A DNA stretch of 64,000 bases from Oreocharis arfaki (GCA_013398015.1 VZRR01012944.1:62001-126000); one strand, 5' to 3'; shown: positions 28,101-43,100, counted from the stretch's first letter. Notes: a model not told the origin generated them from the letters alone. Numbers and translations: made by a program.

Positions 28101-31100
28101 TAACAGAAGTTCTGTCTTTGTGTATTGTGTCCTGCTGAAAAGCTTTATCATTTGAAGAAGACAAAGGTTTCTTTCTGAATTTTAGTAAAAGGAGCCTTTG
28201 GGGAGAGTAAGAAAATCTTGATTTTTTTTTTTTTTTTTTTTTCACTTTACTGTGTTTGTCTTTTAATTGAAATCAGTTTTTAAAAAAATAGCTTATTAAT
28301 GTCAACATGCTTTAAATGATTAATATCCTATTATGTCTAAAAGTAATGTATGACTTCTTGGCTGTCACTCAAACAATTGCTTAGATTTACTATTGTGTAC
28401 TGAATTTCTTACAGATCTAAAGTGATCTGACTGAAGTTGAATAGCTCACAAAGAGGGAACATTCAGATCAAGTTATATTTTTGTGTATATTTTCTATTTT
28501 GTACTACTGTGTGCAACTCACTTAAAACTTAGAGGCCTTTGGCATGCATTTTTAAGGTGACTTCTGTCTCGTTGGGATTTGATTGCACAGTGATTTATCA
28601 GAAAATGCAGCACTTGGGACTTAAATGTGGGCAAATACTTACTCTTTCCTTTGAATTTTGTTAATTCAAGTAAGACATTTTGTCTTTTCATATCTGCCTT
28701 CCAATAAATATAATTTAATGAGTGAATTTGGCATAGTACATATTGCTCAGCTTGATCGGAACTCCTAATAAGGATCCTGTGAGAGACTTCCTTGGAGAAC
28801 AGAGTTGCTACTTGGAAGAGTACTGAGACATTTTAAGAGACAGCCTTCCTGCAGCACAAGAGTGGTCCATTCCCCTAAGTGGGAATAGGAGTAGACATAA
28901 AAATGAACAGTTAAATGTTTTTAAGCAGTCTTATTTAAATACTGAGAGAACTCAAGTGCAGAAATAAAAGGGGGTAAAACAATTCTCAGAAAGAAATACA
29001 GAGATACTTCTTGGACATGCAGAGATGCTCTTAGGAATGCAAAAGCAAGCCTGGTGCTCCAAGTGGCAGAAGATGTCAAGAGCAAGAAATTTGTAAATCA
29101 GTGGTGAGCAGAAATCCAAAGATAAAGGATGAGGTCATCTACCTTTTATTTTAGCAAGGTGTTAATCACAGTCTACCTCAATTTTTTTTTTTTTTTTTTA
29201 AAAGTATGATACGAACCGGGCAGATAAAACATGAGATAGGTCAAAAAGTGGCTGCAGTTCAAACAGTGCAGGTAATGGCTGCAAGTCAGACTGGTTGTAA
29301 TGTGGAGTTCCCAAGAAGTTGGTAGTTTGGCCAATACTGTTAGATATCTTTATAAACAATCTACATCATGGAACTGAATCCAACTTCAACAAACTTGAAG
29401 TTGACACCAAAATGGGCAGAGAGGCACATACTCCAGCCACCACTCAGGGCGGCAGTGACAGGCTGAATGAGGTTTAAAAAAGATGCATGTGAAATTCTCT
29501 ATCTGGAGTGAACTAATCCCAAGCACCAGTACAGGTTGGGGTCTGGTCATGTCATCCACCTTGAATCCAGTGTACTCAATAATTTTATGCTGCACCTGCG
29601 CTACTGTGTCCAGATTTGTTTCCTGCAGTTCAAGATAGAGATTGAAAACGGGCCACTATGATGTTTAATGGTTTGGAGACAATAAATATTTTAGTGGAAA
29701 GAAGGCTCAGATAGTATCTAACCACATTCTTCTGATACCTGGATGGTGTTAAAGGGAAATCAGAGGTATATTCTTCACAAGAGTGCATGGTGACAGGATG
29801 AGAACCAATGTGCATTAGCTTCTCCAAAGGAAATTCCATTCAGACTGAAGAACAAAACTCACCACTGTGAGAACTGATTGTTGGAATAGATTACTCATGA
29901 GAAGCGGTAGAAGCTTCTTTGCTGGAAATATTTGAGATGTTCCTTGACAGGCTCTTGCAATAACCCATAATAAAGTGTAAGAACTTGTTTTCAACAGAAG
30001 GTTGGACCAAATGATCTCAGGAGGTCTCACTCAATTCAGGTCAGCTTTCCGTAATGAGGCCAGTACAATCGTCACACTAGATCACAATTACTTCATTGCA
30101 AACAATACAAGAATTTGGTCTGTCATATTATCTGCTGTTGAAAATGTGTGTCCTGCTGGTGGGACTTGGTCTCTCTCAGGCTGCTCACAAGGCTGATTGG
30201 TGTGTTCCCAGGGCTATTTAGTGTGTCTGGCAATTTCGCTGTAACTTCAGTGCCCAATGAAGTTAATTTAGAAAAGTGAGGATACACTTTTTTAACTTAA
30301 GGGTTACTTTTTATCACCTTTTGCCTTACAAGAAGCGTTTCATTGCAAATCATACTGCTTTTAAGAATGCCTAAGTTCTGTAGCCTGCCCTTTAGTTTGC
30401 TTGGAAGACTTCATTTCTTCTGTGGGCCAGGATGACCTTCTGCATGGGCCCTATTACAGGCAAATGTCTTTTGTAACATCCGCAAAGAAGACAAAGTGAA
30501 ATACCAGTTTTGCCTGGATATACTGTCTGCCTGGTTTTGAGAGAAATGTGTCAAAGTAGTAACATCAGACAACAGTGAAATGAGCAACAGGGAACGGAGT
30601 TCTCCCTGTTGTCTTTCTTCAAATTCTCAACATATTGTAGTCCAGTTTCTCACAGTATGAAAAGGGGTTTTAGTGTTTACCTCCTACAGCTTCTCTGCTA
30701 CTTTTCCGTTACAGAAACTGCTTTCTCTTTGTGTGAGTAGTTACATTCTGATACGAGGTTTGGAACTTTTTTTGCCTTGATTGCAAGGTGATTATAGAAT
30801 TAGTTTTTAGGGACACAGTCCTATTTTTAGGGGAGAAAATAGTACAGTGGATGTCAGGGTACCTTTTACAAGTTATTACATAGCATGATTTGCTTATTCT
30901 TCTATATGAGACTTGGAAGATGCCTAGTAAACTTAAATGGTTAATGTTTGTCCAGGAAATTTCTGTTAAATCAGGTGGGAAATGAGCATGTTGGTCTCTA
31001 ATATTGAAATCTCTCACTTATTTGTCAGTTCTAATTTTGGGCAAGATGACTCTTGCCAGAAGTATGTTTAGAACTAGCAAGTTTAAATACACTTGCAAGT

Positions 31101-34100
31101 AGATCTCCTGGAAAGATGTTTTTGCAAAGTGTTGTTGTATAATTTAGTGTGTATATCTTCACAGTTTTCATAAAAGTGGTTGCAATTTTCTAGTAATAAC
31201 ACTTCTTTAGAAGAAAAGCATTTGATTATGCCCGAAATGCCATGGCTGATTTTCTTCTTACTCCTTTATTTATAAAAGCTAGACTGATACATCTGCATTT
31301 TATCCCATTAATGTTTCTCTCCTTACACTGTTTGCAGTTATTGTATAGGAACATGTGTAAACTATGCTTGGGTAGGAACAATTAAGTGAAGATTTTTAGT
31401 CAAAACATTTGCAGTTTAAAATAATGGATAGATTTTCTCAACTGTAGAAATACAAATTGCTGTTATTTACACAACCCTAACTCCTAAAGAAGTCTAAGTC
31501 TCCAGGCTACCTCTTAAAAAAAAAGAAAGGGAGGAGGAGATGGGGGAATGGGGGAAAGGTGGAAAGCAACTAAACCATAAAGTTTAAACCATAAAATCTC
31601 CTGGAAAGATTTTTTAGCCGCTATCACAAGACAGCTTAGTTAGGATTTCTGTGAGGGGTGAGTTCCATGCTGAAGACATTACACCAGAAGCTTGCTTGCC
31701 TGCAACTTGATGGTCAGCCCTTTAAAGGAGAAGATGGACAATGATGCATTGAGCTATGGACAGCAGGGAGGTTTTGGGTAGAGTCAGGGTAACCTGGGAG
31801 AAGGGAGTGCTCAGGACTACCTGAAATTTGCATGAAGGTAATCTCATACTATTCTGAGATGTTTCAGAATTGGTGGTGAATGTTGCATGCATCCGCTTTT
31901 CAGTATATCAAATGTATAACTTTACTCCTTTATTGTATTTGCTTCTGTACCAGCAAGATAAATCCTTGGAGAAAATAGTCATATTGGTTGTTTGGACAGA
32001 ATATCACCAGCTGAGTTTCTCCAAATACATTCTGTATGTATTTTCTTTCTGACAGGTCAGAGGTACATTACTTCCTTTGTAGTACTTAGGATAAGTGTAA
32101 GTATTTTGGGAAGCTAAAGTCATGTAATAGAAATTGAGTGCATGAGTCATTGTAGGATCAAATACATATTTTTTTCTGTTACTCCTCGGACATACGCTTG
32201 CCTGTATACACAAAGGGAAGAAAGAAATATTAGCAATATGACTGGCCATGTGCTTTGCTGTCCCTACGTGACACAGTCACCTGTATGTCTCTGTTAAACT
32301 TAGGCATGTATGGAGCAAAAGAGGTAGGATGTGGTGATATGAAAATGTCTGTCTAGTGACCTTTGTTGTGAGGTAGGCTTTCCAGCACACTGAAATGCTC
32401 CACTACCACTGTATTTCTTCCCAAATGCTTTTTGTTTTTGTTTCCATTGCAGCTTCAAAATTACTGTGCCTCAATTACCTTTATTTGCTTTTTTGAAGTG
32501 ATAGGAAGGACAAGGCACTATGTCTGCCACTGCTTAGAGAGGATGGAACTTAGGAAGCACTGGCATGTACTAGTGTTCACTTTGGTGCCAAATTTGAGAC
32601 TAAAGTTTTCATATCCACCCTTGCTTGTTGCAGGATGAGGAGGGTGTATGGTGTTAAAAGTAGGACTCCTGCATATGTTATAGAAGTTATGACAGAGTTC
32701 ACTGGTGTTTCTGCATAAACACAGTTAATTACTTTAGTGATCTTAACAAGAATTTTAATTTCAATGTAACTGATAAAGCACTGGTTATCTTAAGCAGTTG
32801 GTATGACACATGAACACCCAGATGTATATTCCAAAGCTTTGTCAGATATGTCTTAATAACATTATTTTAATTTTTTCCATCTGTGTAAAGTACTATTTTC
32901 ACATTACAGCCTTTGTTAGGATTTGAGAGCTCTTAATATTCATATGTTGAATAATTCCTGAGAAAATCTGTTCAACACTTGAACCTTGACTGGAACATTT
33001 AGTACTTTCTTGAAATCTCTCTTTGCAAATTATTTGTTTCTTTGGATGCAAAGGGCAGTAGAAAGGCTTATAAAAATCTAGTAGCATTTGTGCTCTTATG
33101 CTGAGAACATTATTCCCCCCCTACACACACACTTGTGTGCAGAAGGGAACTCTGGTGACATCTGTTCAGCTGAGCGAGTGTGCGCAGAGCGCGGTGCCAG
33201 CCGAGTCACTGAGGGAGCCTGTGTGGAGCAGGAGAGCTGCAGACCTTGGAGCAGGGAAATGTGGCTTTGTGCAGAGCCTGAGCACAGCTGCCAGAGAGGA
33301 GACAAACACAACTGCCCAACTGCAAGGAGGAAATACTTCAGCAACAAAAAAAAAAAGCCTCATTTGGGGAAATAATATTGTATTTGATATTCCCTCCTGA
33401 ATAAATTCAAAGGCTGAATACTATTAATTATTTTTACTTTTTAAGAACAATTTGGAACTGTGAATAAGAAATTATAAAAGTGTAAAATGATTTTTGTTAT
33501 GTGACATTTTAATGTAGAAACTGACTTGTTTGGAAACTACTCAAGCATGCAAGTATTTTTAATTAGGAGTGATGTGTTCCTATCCTCTGGTGTTCTTAAA
33601 AGAATATTTCACCTTGTGCTATATATTTGCTCTCTTAAATCCTGACTCTTGCTTTGCTGTAAAAGGTTTGAGTTGCTTGCTTTGGCATTAGAATGATGGG
33701 TAGGATTGTGTGAACATTTTTGGACAGTGGTGCTCCTTGCAGTGCAGTATCTGTGGATCTGTTATACCTGATATCAGGGTGGGACAAAGCAGATGACTGA
33801 GGGTGCCCAGGGTGGCTCAGGGGATAGTTTTTCATTCACAGCCCTGTTCATTCATTCAGGTATTGTACTGCGATCTCACAGGAGCTGCCAAACATTGCCT
33901 GACAGACACCTTGTGCCAGTATCTTTTCTTTGTAAATTTCTTTATAGATTTGATTGTGTACAACCAAACACGCTGGCTTTTGGTCTTTAGTATCCCACTT
34001 ACTGTGGAATCTTTAGATATTTATTCAGTGGTAGCTTTCTAAATGATAAGCATCTTTTTCTATGGAAATTGACACGGTCAACAGTTCTATTGTCTGATGT

Positions 34101-37100
34101 TTTTGAAAGGATTGTCAGTGAAACAAGAATATGTAGGAGTCTTTATGCCTTCTCTGTTCCTTGATATTGTGCTTTGTGAAGTGGGCTGGTTAATTGAAGC
34201 ACAGAGAAGTTCTCTGAAGATGACCCCACACCCAGCTGTTGTGTGGATCCTTCTAGCCAGAAATAAATGTCACTGCAGGATTTTATTGTTGAGAAGACAA
34301 GTGATAGGAATCAGAATTACTACAGAAACAGGCAGCTGTGTCTGGTTCCAAAATGCATTCCTTTATTGCTGAGATCCTGAACATTGTCCTTCTAGTAGAT
34401 GTGGATATAGTTTTCTTCAGCATAAGGCAAACCGCAGTTAAGAATGGCAGGCAGATTTACAAACCACTGTCTTTCTGAGACACACAGTGTGTTTCTAGAA
34501 CAACTTAAAATGCGATTGGGCTGCTCTGTCATAAAAATATGAGGTCTTCAGCAGGTATCCTTTATCCATTTTCAAATTGTTTTGATTATTTGTGAATTAA
34601 GACTTTTTACTTTTGCTACAATAATGAAGAGATTACTATGCTGTAACATCAGTACTATTTTTTTTTTTTGCAACTTACTAAAATTTAACTTTATTAAATA
34701 TTATAAGACAGTTGTACTTGATAAGTATTGAAATCGGGCATTCCAAAAATTTCTATGAAAGTTTAGATATTTCAAGGAGGGCAGGAAATTCATTATAATT
34801 ATGTATGCAGGCCAGTTAGGACTGCTGTTGAAGGAATGGAGAAGGAAACATTATGTTATGTCATTACGGTGGGGTGTAGTTGAAAGTTCTTTTCACAATA
34901 AGATTAGCTGCTTTTAGGAAAGAATTATTTTGGGTTTGTAGAATAGCCTTTGGGCATAAAAGAATTCAAATTTCTTTTACACTATATATAACAACTGATT
35001 TTCTTTTACTGCTCCATGTTGCACCTCTGTGAATATATTCAATTACTTGAGAAAATCTTTTTTTTTTAAAAACAACTCCTTGGAGGAATTAAGATGAAAA
35101 ACACAATACGTTTGGTAACACGTTCTCTCTTTCCCAAATGTATATTATAAATACTTTCAGAGAATAATTACTAGAGCTATTTCACTGTTTTTCACTGGTT
35201 GCTAATAATCTTCCTTCCCTATCTCCCTTTGCAGGCCCCTCTGGGATTAGTACGGAAAGGTTCCCTGCCACTCAGTGACACTGCTTCCATGAACTCCTCT
35301 CTACGCAGGATGAAGCGCAAGGCGCCCTCACCACCCTCCAGAGCACCAGAAGATCAAAGTGAAAGCTGTAATGAGCCGGGTAATCTTTTTATGCTGCTTA
35401 ATTGGAAGGCAACTGAAAGTATAGCTGGCTAAACATTAAAGTAACGCCGCCTTATGAGATAAGAACCTCAAGTGAGCAACCACAAAACTGCAGATGCAAA
35501 GAGTACATTTATTTTCGTTACCTCACCAACTGGGGAAGCCTCGAAGCAGCACCCGGGCAGAGGCACCCAAGTGGGAACACCGGCACCGCAGAGCTCGGTC
35601 CCTGCCAGAGGATTGCCAAACCTGCTCCCTTCCCTCTGTGTCAGGGATTCACACAGGAGTATTTCCCACAGTGCTTTGATCTCTCCCACAGCAGGGCAGG
35701 AATCTCCAGCATCTTCCATAAGATGCCTTGTAAGTCCATCACAGGCCTTTGTTGTCTGAACACAGGTGTTCCACTTGTCAAACACACAAGATTAAACAGC
35801 AATTAATATCATACATGTGGGGTTTTGCACTCCTACTGCAAGTCACTTGAGTGTGTTTACAATCCTCCTCAGCAATCTTCTGTTATTTTCCCACAAGTGT
35901 GAGAAAGAGAAGTATTTAGAGCATTCAGATCAGAAAAAACAATACCAAATTAATTATGGTTAGGTTAGGTATAGAACTGTGTTTATGTTACTCAGGTGGA
36001 CTGCTTGGGGTGGGGAGAAAAGATTAGCTTCTTTGGATCAGAGAGAGTATCATAGCAAATGGACTGACTAGAAGGATCTTGGAGAAAGTTCAGTACTGTT
36101 TTTTGTAATTCTTCTGTTTGATCAAAAATTCAGTTTTCTGTTTCAAAAATACCTAGGAGTTGAGATTAAAATATCTGGAAAATGTGACAGTAAGCACTAG
36201 TTGCTTCAGAGGAGTTTCTTGAAGAAGTCACTAGTCCGTATGACCACAATCTAACATTTTATCTAGAACTTTTTTTGGTGCAGAAATTGAAAGGTGGTAA
36301 AGGTTGTTGCTTCACTTTTTGCAGTAACAGAGTCAACAGAATCGGCCTCCCCTAAAGTGGAAGGAAGAGCCATTGAAATGCAGCCTGGAACAGGTTAGTT
36401 CTTCTTACAAAGGTATTGATAAAATCTGCTTCATAGCAAGCTATGATAATTCATAGCAATAAATGACGATACTATGGATGTGTCATAAGTATAGAACTAA
36501 TTTTAATGCTTCAGATCAATTAAGTTTTCCTTTGAAGTAAAAATACGGCTTTCTAAAATAAAGATATTTTACCATTATTGTCCACAGAAACAAATACAAT
36601 ATATTTTGTATTGGTATCTGTGCTTTACATTTAATAAACTAAACATTATCCTTGTTTTCCCTCCTTCCTCACAAGTCATAGAGAAGAACTATCCAGAATT
36701 TATGTGATTTTTTTTTTTTTTGTACCTCATAACGAGCTTTTCAAAAGCTAAAGCCCAGTGTTGTTTTTAGAACCCTGCCTTGTGCTGCCCTTGACCTGCA
36801 TAACATAGGGGCAGGAGCAAATCTGTGCCTGCATTTTGGTTGGCATCTGAACAGCCTTGAAAGCATAAGTTGTAAATCTAAACTGAATGCATAAATAGTT
36901 GTTTATACATTAAATTATTTGTTGGGTGTTATGGGAAAAATGTGATATATGAAAGTATAGCTGTTTAAAATACAATTATTTAGCTGCTGAACATAATGCT
37001 TTTTTTGATTTATGCAGTTTGTACTGTGAAGTACTGTTGTTTGTAAGCACCAGACTGTAGGGTTCAGTTACAAGATACAACATCTAGAAGTCTTCTAAAA

Positions 37101-40100
37101 TTTGCAAAAGCTTTTAGAATAATCAATGCCAGTGCAGTCTGAAAAAATAACTCTTCAATGCATTTTGTAAGAATGAAATATATAAATGCTAAGCCTGTGG
37201 AGTGCCACTGTCATTACATGAGGCTAAACACTCAGTTACTGTGCTAGTCGACAGGAATTTTTAAGTAGTGTTCCAGCTGTTTTATTCAGGATGCCAGTCA
37301 AATTGGTTGGAGTGGTAAAACACAAATATACCACAAGAGTTGAAAAAGTCATCTGCTAGGATGCTAGGTCTCTGGCAAAGGGGGAAAAATAAAAAATCAG
37401 TAATCAGCAAACTTGGGCTTGGTTTGTGTTCAGGGCAATTTATGTAAATTATTGTAAAAGACATTAACTAGAAACATAGGTAACGTAATAAATGGGAGTA
37501 TGAACCTATGCTGTGGAGTCTGAGGCTGAAGATCTGACGAAGTTGTAGCCTTTCCTTGTCCTAGCTGTTGTAGCAGATGAAAGAGAATAATCAGTTCTGA
37601 GTGAGTGGCTAGTTTATTAGTACTGAATTTTGTGTGTTGAAAACTGTCTATCTGCATGCAATGGGTCTAAGATGAGCGAGGTTATCATACTGCGATTTTA
37701 AATCAAGTTTTTTTGTTTTCTTATACTTGTTTTTGTCTTAAGATTTGTTGGTCTATGCTAGAATTTTTGGCTTTCCCAACACTGTAATGTCCAAGTGCTG
37801 TGTAGATAAAAAACGCTGAACTTCATAGAAATGGCTTCTTTGTCTTTCCATAGGCTTAGAAACTTCTGATTGAGGCATTAGAGTTGAGTAATTAAATATT
37901 TTAATTTACGCTGTAATGGAAAGAAATAGAAAAAGGTAATTGTTTTCACTGGGTTTAGGGCAATCTATATTGAGCCCTTGGATCTACCTCTGCAGTTAGT
38001 GCTGGTCCTCAATCTCTAGTTCTCCTTCTGTCTTCATGCAGTGTCCTTTGCTGAAGACTTAATGTAGTGCAGTTTTTTTAAATGTACGTACAAGTCACAT
38101 AGCACAGCTTCATTGCCTCTTGTTTTTTTCTCATGGGATACTGCTGCTCTCTGGTGGCATCTCTGAAACTGTTGTGAGGTCTGTGTGTAAAGGGTTCTTT
38201 TGGCAAAGGCGCTTGTGCTGTGAGAACCGTTATTAACCTGCAGCAAAATCAGATGGAGTACACTTGTCCTGTTCCTAGTCTGAAAGTTATCCATGTTTGG
38301 GAATTGTTTAAAATGGATAAAATAGTTCAGTATCTCTTTAATTGCAAAGTTGGACATAATTTTAACTTTACAAAAACCCCGGAGTTCCTTCCATTTGGAT
38401 TAATACTGCTTTGATTGTCAGGCATCTGGGAAGTGTTGTGAGTTTTTTTCTAGCTGAGACTGGCATTCCATAGTAGTTCTGTTATGCAGTGCTACTTCAG
38501 CAGATATGCAAAAAACCCTAAGCTGCAAATACAGCGTTACTTTTTGCCCTAAAATGAACCACTGGAAATTTTCAATTTGGTGTCTGTCAGCTATGCACTA
38601 CTTAGACACATATACATTAAGTGGAGCTATATAGTATGGAATGGGCAACATTTCTCTTGTGAAATGACAGTTTTCCCATGGTGTAAAAACAGTCTGTACT
38701 TTGACAAAAGTAGTTTGAAGGCACACATCTACTGGAATAAGCATTGACAGAGAATTAATGTGAACATTTGGGATTATAAACAACAATTCACTTTGTCAAT
38801 TATCATTTTTGTTCACCTTCCCAGAATTTAATTAATGCTTAGTCTTTATTTTTCTAGGGAAGAGGGTGAAACAGTGTTCAAAACAAATTTTGAAATTAGA
38901 GATTTTAAAAAACCTTTCCATCAAACAAATCCCTTGATATAATCCTGTTGGTTACAGTATTTCTTAAGCACCTTGTTAAGGGCTGTAGAGTCAGGAGCAG
39001 ATTTGCATGGTGTAGTCAGGCTTTCCGGCTCTGGTGCTTACGAGCATAAGAGCTCACAGAGCAGCACCAGCCTGTTCTCTGCTGGGCAAAGGGTATTCTT
39101 ACTGCTCAAAGGAGACTTGCAGTTGGTGTGTCAGTCATCAGGTGTGTGTATGTGTGTATATCTGTATCTGTCTCCACAGTGACACACTGTAGACTCTAAC
39201 AGCGTTGGTTTAGGGCTACTTAAAACCCCATGATTAATGTTCTTAGAGAGTAACTAATATGCAGGTAGAAATGCAATTTATATTACACGTGGAACTACAG
39301 ATAGGGTGTATAAGCAATACAGCAACAGTATATAGCCAGTATTACTGTAACTGCTTCCTAGCATTATGTTGCATGTAAAAGCTATAGACTGAGGGTTTGG
39401 AAACGAATCAGAATCCAAACTGCTCCCTTAGGGAGTTAACTGCATGATGTAAATGAAGGATGGTTGTTAAATGTTGTTTGTGTTCAAATGTATTCGGACT
39501 TTATTCTGCTGCAGCCGTGGCGGCCCAGGTCTGGAATGAGACCCAGTAGCAGATGAAAACCCACTAGGAAGCAAGGCTGATCTTATGCTGACAAATGAGG
39601 TAGAGCATTTTTGAAGTGTGAGGGCTGGTTTTGTTTGGTATTATCCATTTGTAGGTCAGTTTAGTCCACCCAAACGCTTGGAAGTGTTTCTAGCACAGCA
39701 AAGAACAGACTTTCACAAATCAGGAATGTCAAGAATGTCTCCTACCAACCCAAGCTAAGATTCCATCCCAGGAGTATAGATATAACTCAGCCTTTGTTAC
39801 ACTCATCTCCAGAGGAAAAGCAGCAGAGAAATGACAGCAGTGCCTGGGCACAAAGCCATAGCAGCTCCAGAATGCTTCCATTTCTCTTGTCAGAAGTCCT
39901 GGCTATTCTTTGTTGTATAATTCAGGTTTCCATGAAGTATTTAGACCTAAAATCTGTCTTTGTTCCTGTAGCTGGTAATGGCTCTGGCCCATGGCATAAT
40001 AGGTCTCACCAGTGGAGGAGGCAGTGTTTTGAGAGCCAGTTATGGGCTGTGGAATCATTTTAGCCAGTTTAATGTTTGCTCACATTCTGTTAGGCTTTGT

Positions 40101-43100
40101 TTGTGCATTCTGACATATATATTTAATTTCTCACACATGAAATGATACTGCCTTCACTAAAATGATCCCTGCTGTAAACAGCAAAGTTTCTGTTCTGTAC
40201 TGAGTCTTTCTCCAATATGTACATTCTCTTACTGCTTTTCTGTAACAGTGTACTTCTCTAGAAGTACTGGAAGCATTGTAGGATACCAGCTGCTAGAAAA
40301 AAGTCAGTCTAAGATTTTTTTTTGTACTCTGCGATCTGTAACTTTCCAGTATTTCTTACTTTTGCTTTCTTTGTTGACTTTGTTGACTTTTACTCTTGGA
40401 AATTTACTGATACTACTTAGAAAGAAAGACTGCAACCTAACTGTCCAAGTGCAAGGCTTGTTCCTAATAGGTATCAGTGCATGCAAAGCTGGTGGGAGTG
40501 CCCTGGTCAGGTGTATTTGTTAGTTCAAGTACACTGATTTATCTGTGTCTTCATCCAGCAACTCAGCCTTTTAGTTTAACTATGCTCTGGCTGCAAATGT
40601 CAGTATTTTTATGGATTAGAACTTTCCTATGAACTTTATTTTTCTACTGTAACATGAGGCACTGCACAAGACACTTTTTAATACATGTAGGATGGTTATG
40701 GGAAGTTGCTAATAGTGATGATGAAACTTGTTCAAACCACAGGCAAAATTGGTATTTGGGTTGCTGTTTAGTTCTTTAACATTCCTACTCTAATATAGAG
40801 GAGCTGTGTATTTTAAAACTCACTGGAGAGCTAATGGAAGTACAGGAAGTCTGGGTAAAAGAAACTGCCTCTGTGAAATTTGGGGTTATGAGGTAGATCA
40901 AAATATATTTAACAATCTTAATCCAGTACTGGGGTTGAACATGGAAAATGTTTTATAGTAGATGCAGATACAGAACCAGATGGACAGTAGCATGGTCATG
41001 AGCATATCCTTGTGTCAGAAGAGAGAATTGAAAAGAACCAGCGAATGTTGTGAAGTCTGGATGGATCTCTTTTTTTATTTTGTTTTTTAATTACCTAAAT
41101 TATGAAAAAAAGTCGGTTTTCCTTCTTCAAACTACTTAGGCTGCCTTCAACAGTCCCTTTTTGTCTACAACCTGCATTGAGAGCTGTGGGTTGGTTTGGG
41201 TTTTGTTGGTTTTGAAGGTATTTTCACTTTCTTTTGCTTTCGTTTGTGAGTGTAGATGTAAGGAGCTCGGAACATAACCTGGAAGAAATTGATGAAAGGG
41301 AAGAGATAAGTGTGCAACAGGGAGAGGACAGTGAAAGTGCCAATACCTCTTCCAGGACAGGAGAGGTTACTGCAGCCTTCAGCTCTGCTGAAGTACCACT
41401 GGAAAATGACAAAAATGATCCTGCTTCACCAGCTCCTGTTCCTGGCAGTGTTTCCGTAGACAACTCGCAAAGCTTCAAGGAAGAAAAACAAGAAAATATG
41501 AGCACAGATGGCAAGTAAGTACGTTTTGTGACAAAGAAAGGAGCATTGGGGAGACAATGGGGGAGGCAAATAAAATGCAGAGTGCTGTTTCATTGTGAAG
41601 CACAGAATAGAGAATTGTGAGAGAGAAATGAGCTTTAATATGCTTAGCTTTCATTGTAGCACTCTTCTGTGCACAGTAATTCATGAAGCTTTTCAGCAGA
41701 AATGACAATGAAGTGTTCTGCAGTCTATTCTGTTTAATCTTTCCTTTCCTTACTATTCAAACAGCTGGAGCCCAGAAAAGCTGAACCCAGCTCTAAAATA
41801 CCCAGTGTATTTACTAGAGCAGCATGCTGCAAAAAAAAATTTGGATTGATTAGTTAAATAAAAACATACAAATTCATTCTTACCAATGGGGGAAAAATGG
41901 ATACATCAGCCATTTCTGGTTTTTTGGGCATGATTCTTATTGCTTGCATATTTGTTTTGGCTTTAATTTTTATTTTTTTCTTTTCCTTATGTGTGGACTT
42001 GACCTGTCTCAATCCATTTGCTCTCAGGAAAACAAGTTAATTCAGCTTTTTTAAAGAATAAACACATTAGTTTCCTTAACCGCTCTTTTTCCCTTCTGGT
42101 GATGCTGTACCTTTGCCCTTCAGCATGTTTGTTAAACTACCTGACTCAGCAGGTTTCCAACATGAGTTAGTGCCTGCTTGAAATAAATGTTGATTGTCCA
42201 GAGAAGTCCCATTGTGTTAATGTAATTCACTATTTCTCTGTTCCCTGGGGCAACTAAGCTGGCTACTGTTCCCAAATTAAATTGAAAGAACTATTTCGAT
42301 TATTGTACTGAAGCCAAGACGTGTGACTGCCCTAGTAGCCAAGAACTTTCAAGGTAGTAAAGAGAGGTTTAACTTGTGTTTGAAGGGATGTTTTTGTCAG
42401 TCCAAGGCCAAATGTGGCTTTGCAAAAATCTTTGATACTCTGTCCTGGCAAATATTGTCCCAGTTGCTTGGGTTTTTTTCCTCTTTGGGGATCTAATAAA
42501 TTGTCTTGAATCTGCAGATTATGAGGCCTTAGTTACTGGGCCAGTTTGCCTAGCTGTCCAGGGGATGTTTCTGTCCCTTCCTCCCTGTGAATTGGTAGTA
42601 ACCTTTTATGTTTTATAATCCGGCTGAGAATCGGCTAGAATGTACTGCACTCTGTCTTTAGAGTCTGGCAATTGCTTCCTCAAACATAATGGGGATTCCA
42701 AAATGAGGAGTAGGGTTTCTCTGACATCATTTTTCTGGAAAACTTTAGATAATTTGGATATTACATATAAGATCCAGTTGTTTTGAGAAGTGTTTTCTTT
42801 TTTAATCAAACCAGGAATGTATGCAAAATATTTCAGTCAAAACCACTAATTTCTGTAATGATGCTCTGTGGTGTTTTGTGGCTCTTGGGTTTGGTGGGAT
42901 TTGTTTTTTTTTTTTTTTTAATTCCTTTTAAAAATCTGGTTCAGTCTGTTGTTAATAGTTTTAGCTCAGTCCCTCAGCTGTGTTAAAAGGAATGGAGCTA
43001 AGCAGGAGTACAGAGTGCAGGACTGAGCTTTAACTTTCTTCCAATGATTTTGGGAGCATATGCTCCTGTTCTGTGGTTTATTGGATACTTATTGGGACTA

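Larger units (their letters stand above)
27199..35234 (+). other. COBLL1: COBLL1 large intron (8.0 kb) between exons f and g
   Basis: The largest intron lying entirely inside the window. It contains a 21-base T run at 28222-28242, an old CR1 copy at about 28780-30060, a purine-rich tract at about 31516-31559, and a GC-richer block at about 33120-33356 that ends in 11 A. No other coding segment was recognised. Confidence 0.85.

Noticed and set aside
35468..35785. A 105-codon open frame on the minus strand
   Set aside because: Confined to a GC-rich block with the plus strand open as well; no homology recognised. Kept only as a repeat candidate.
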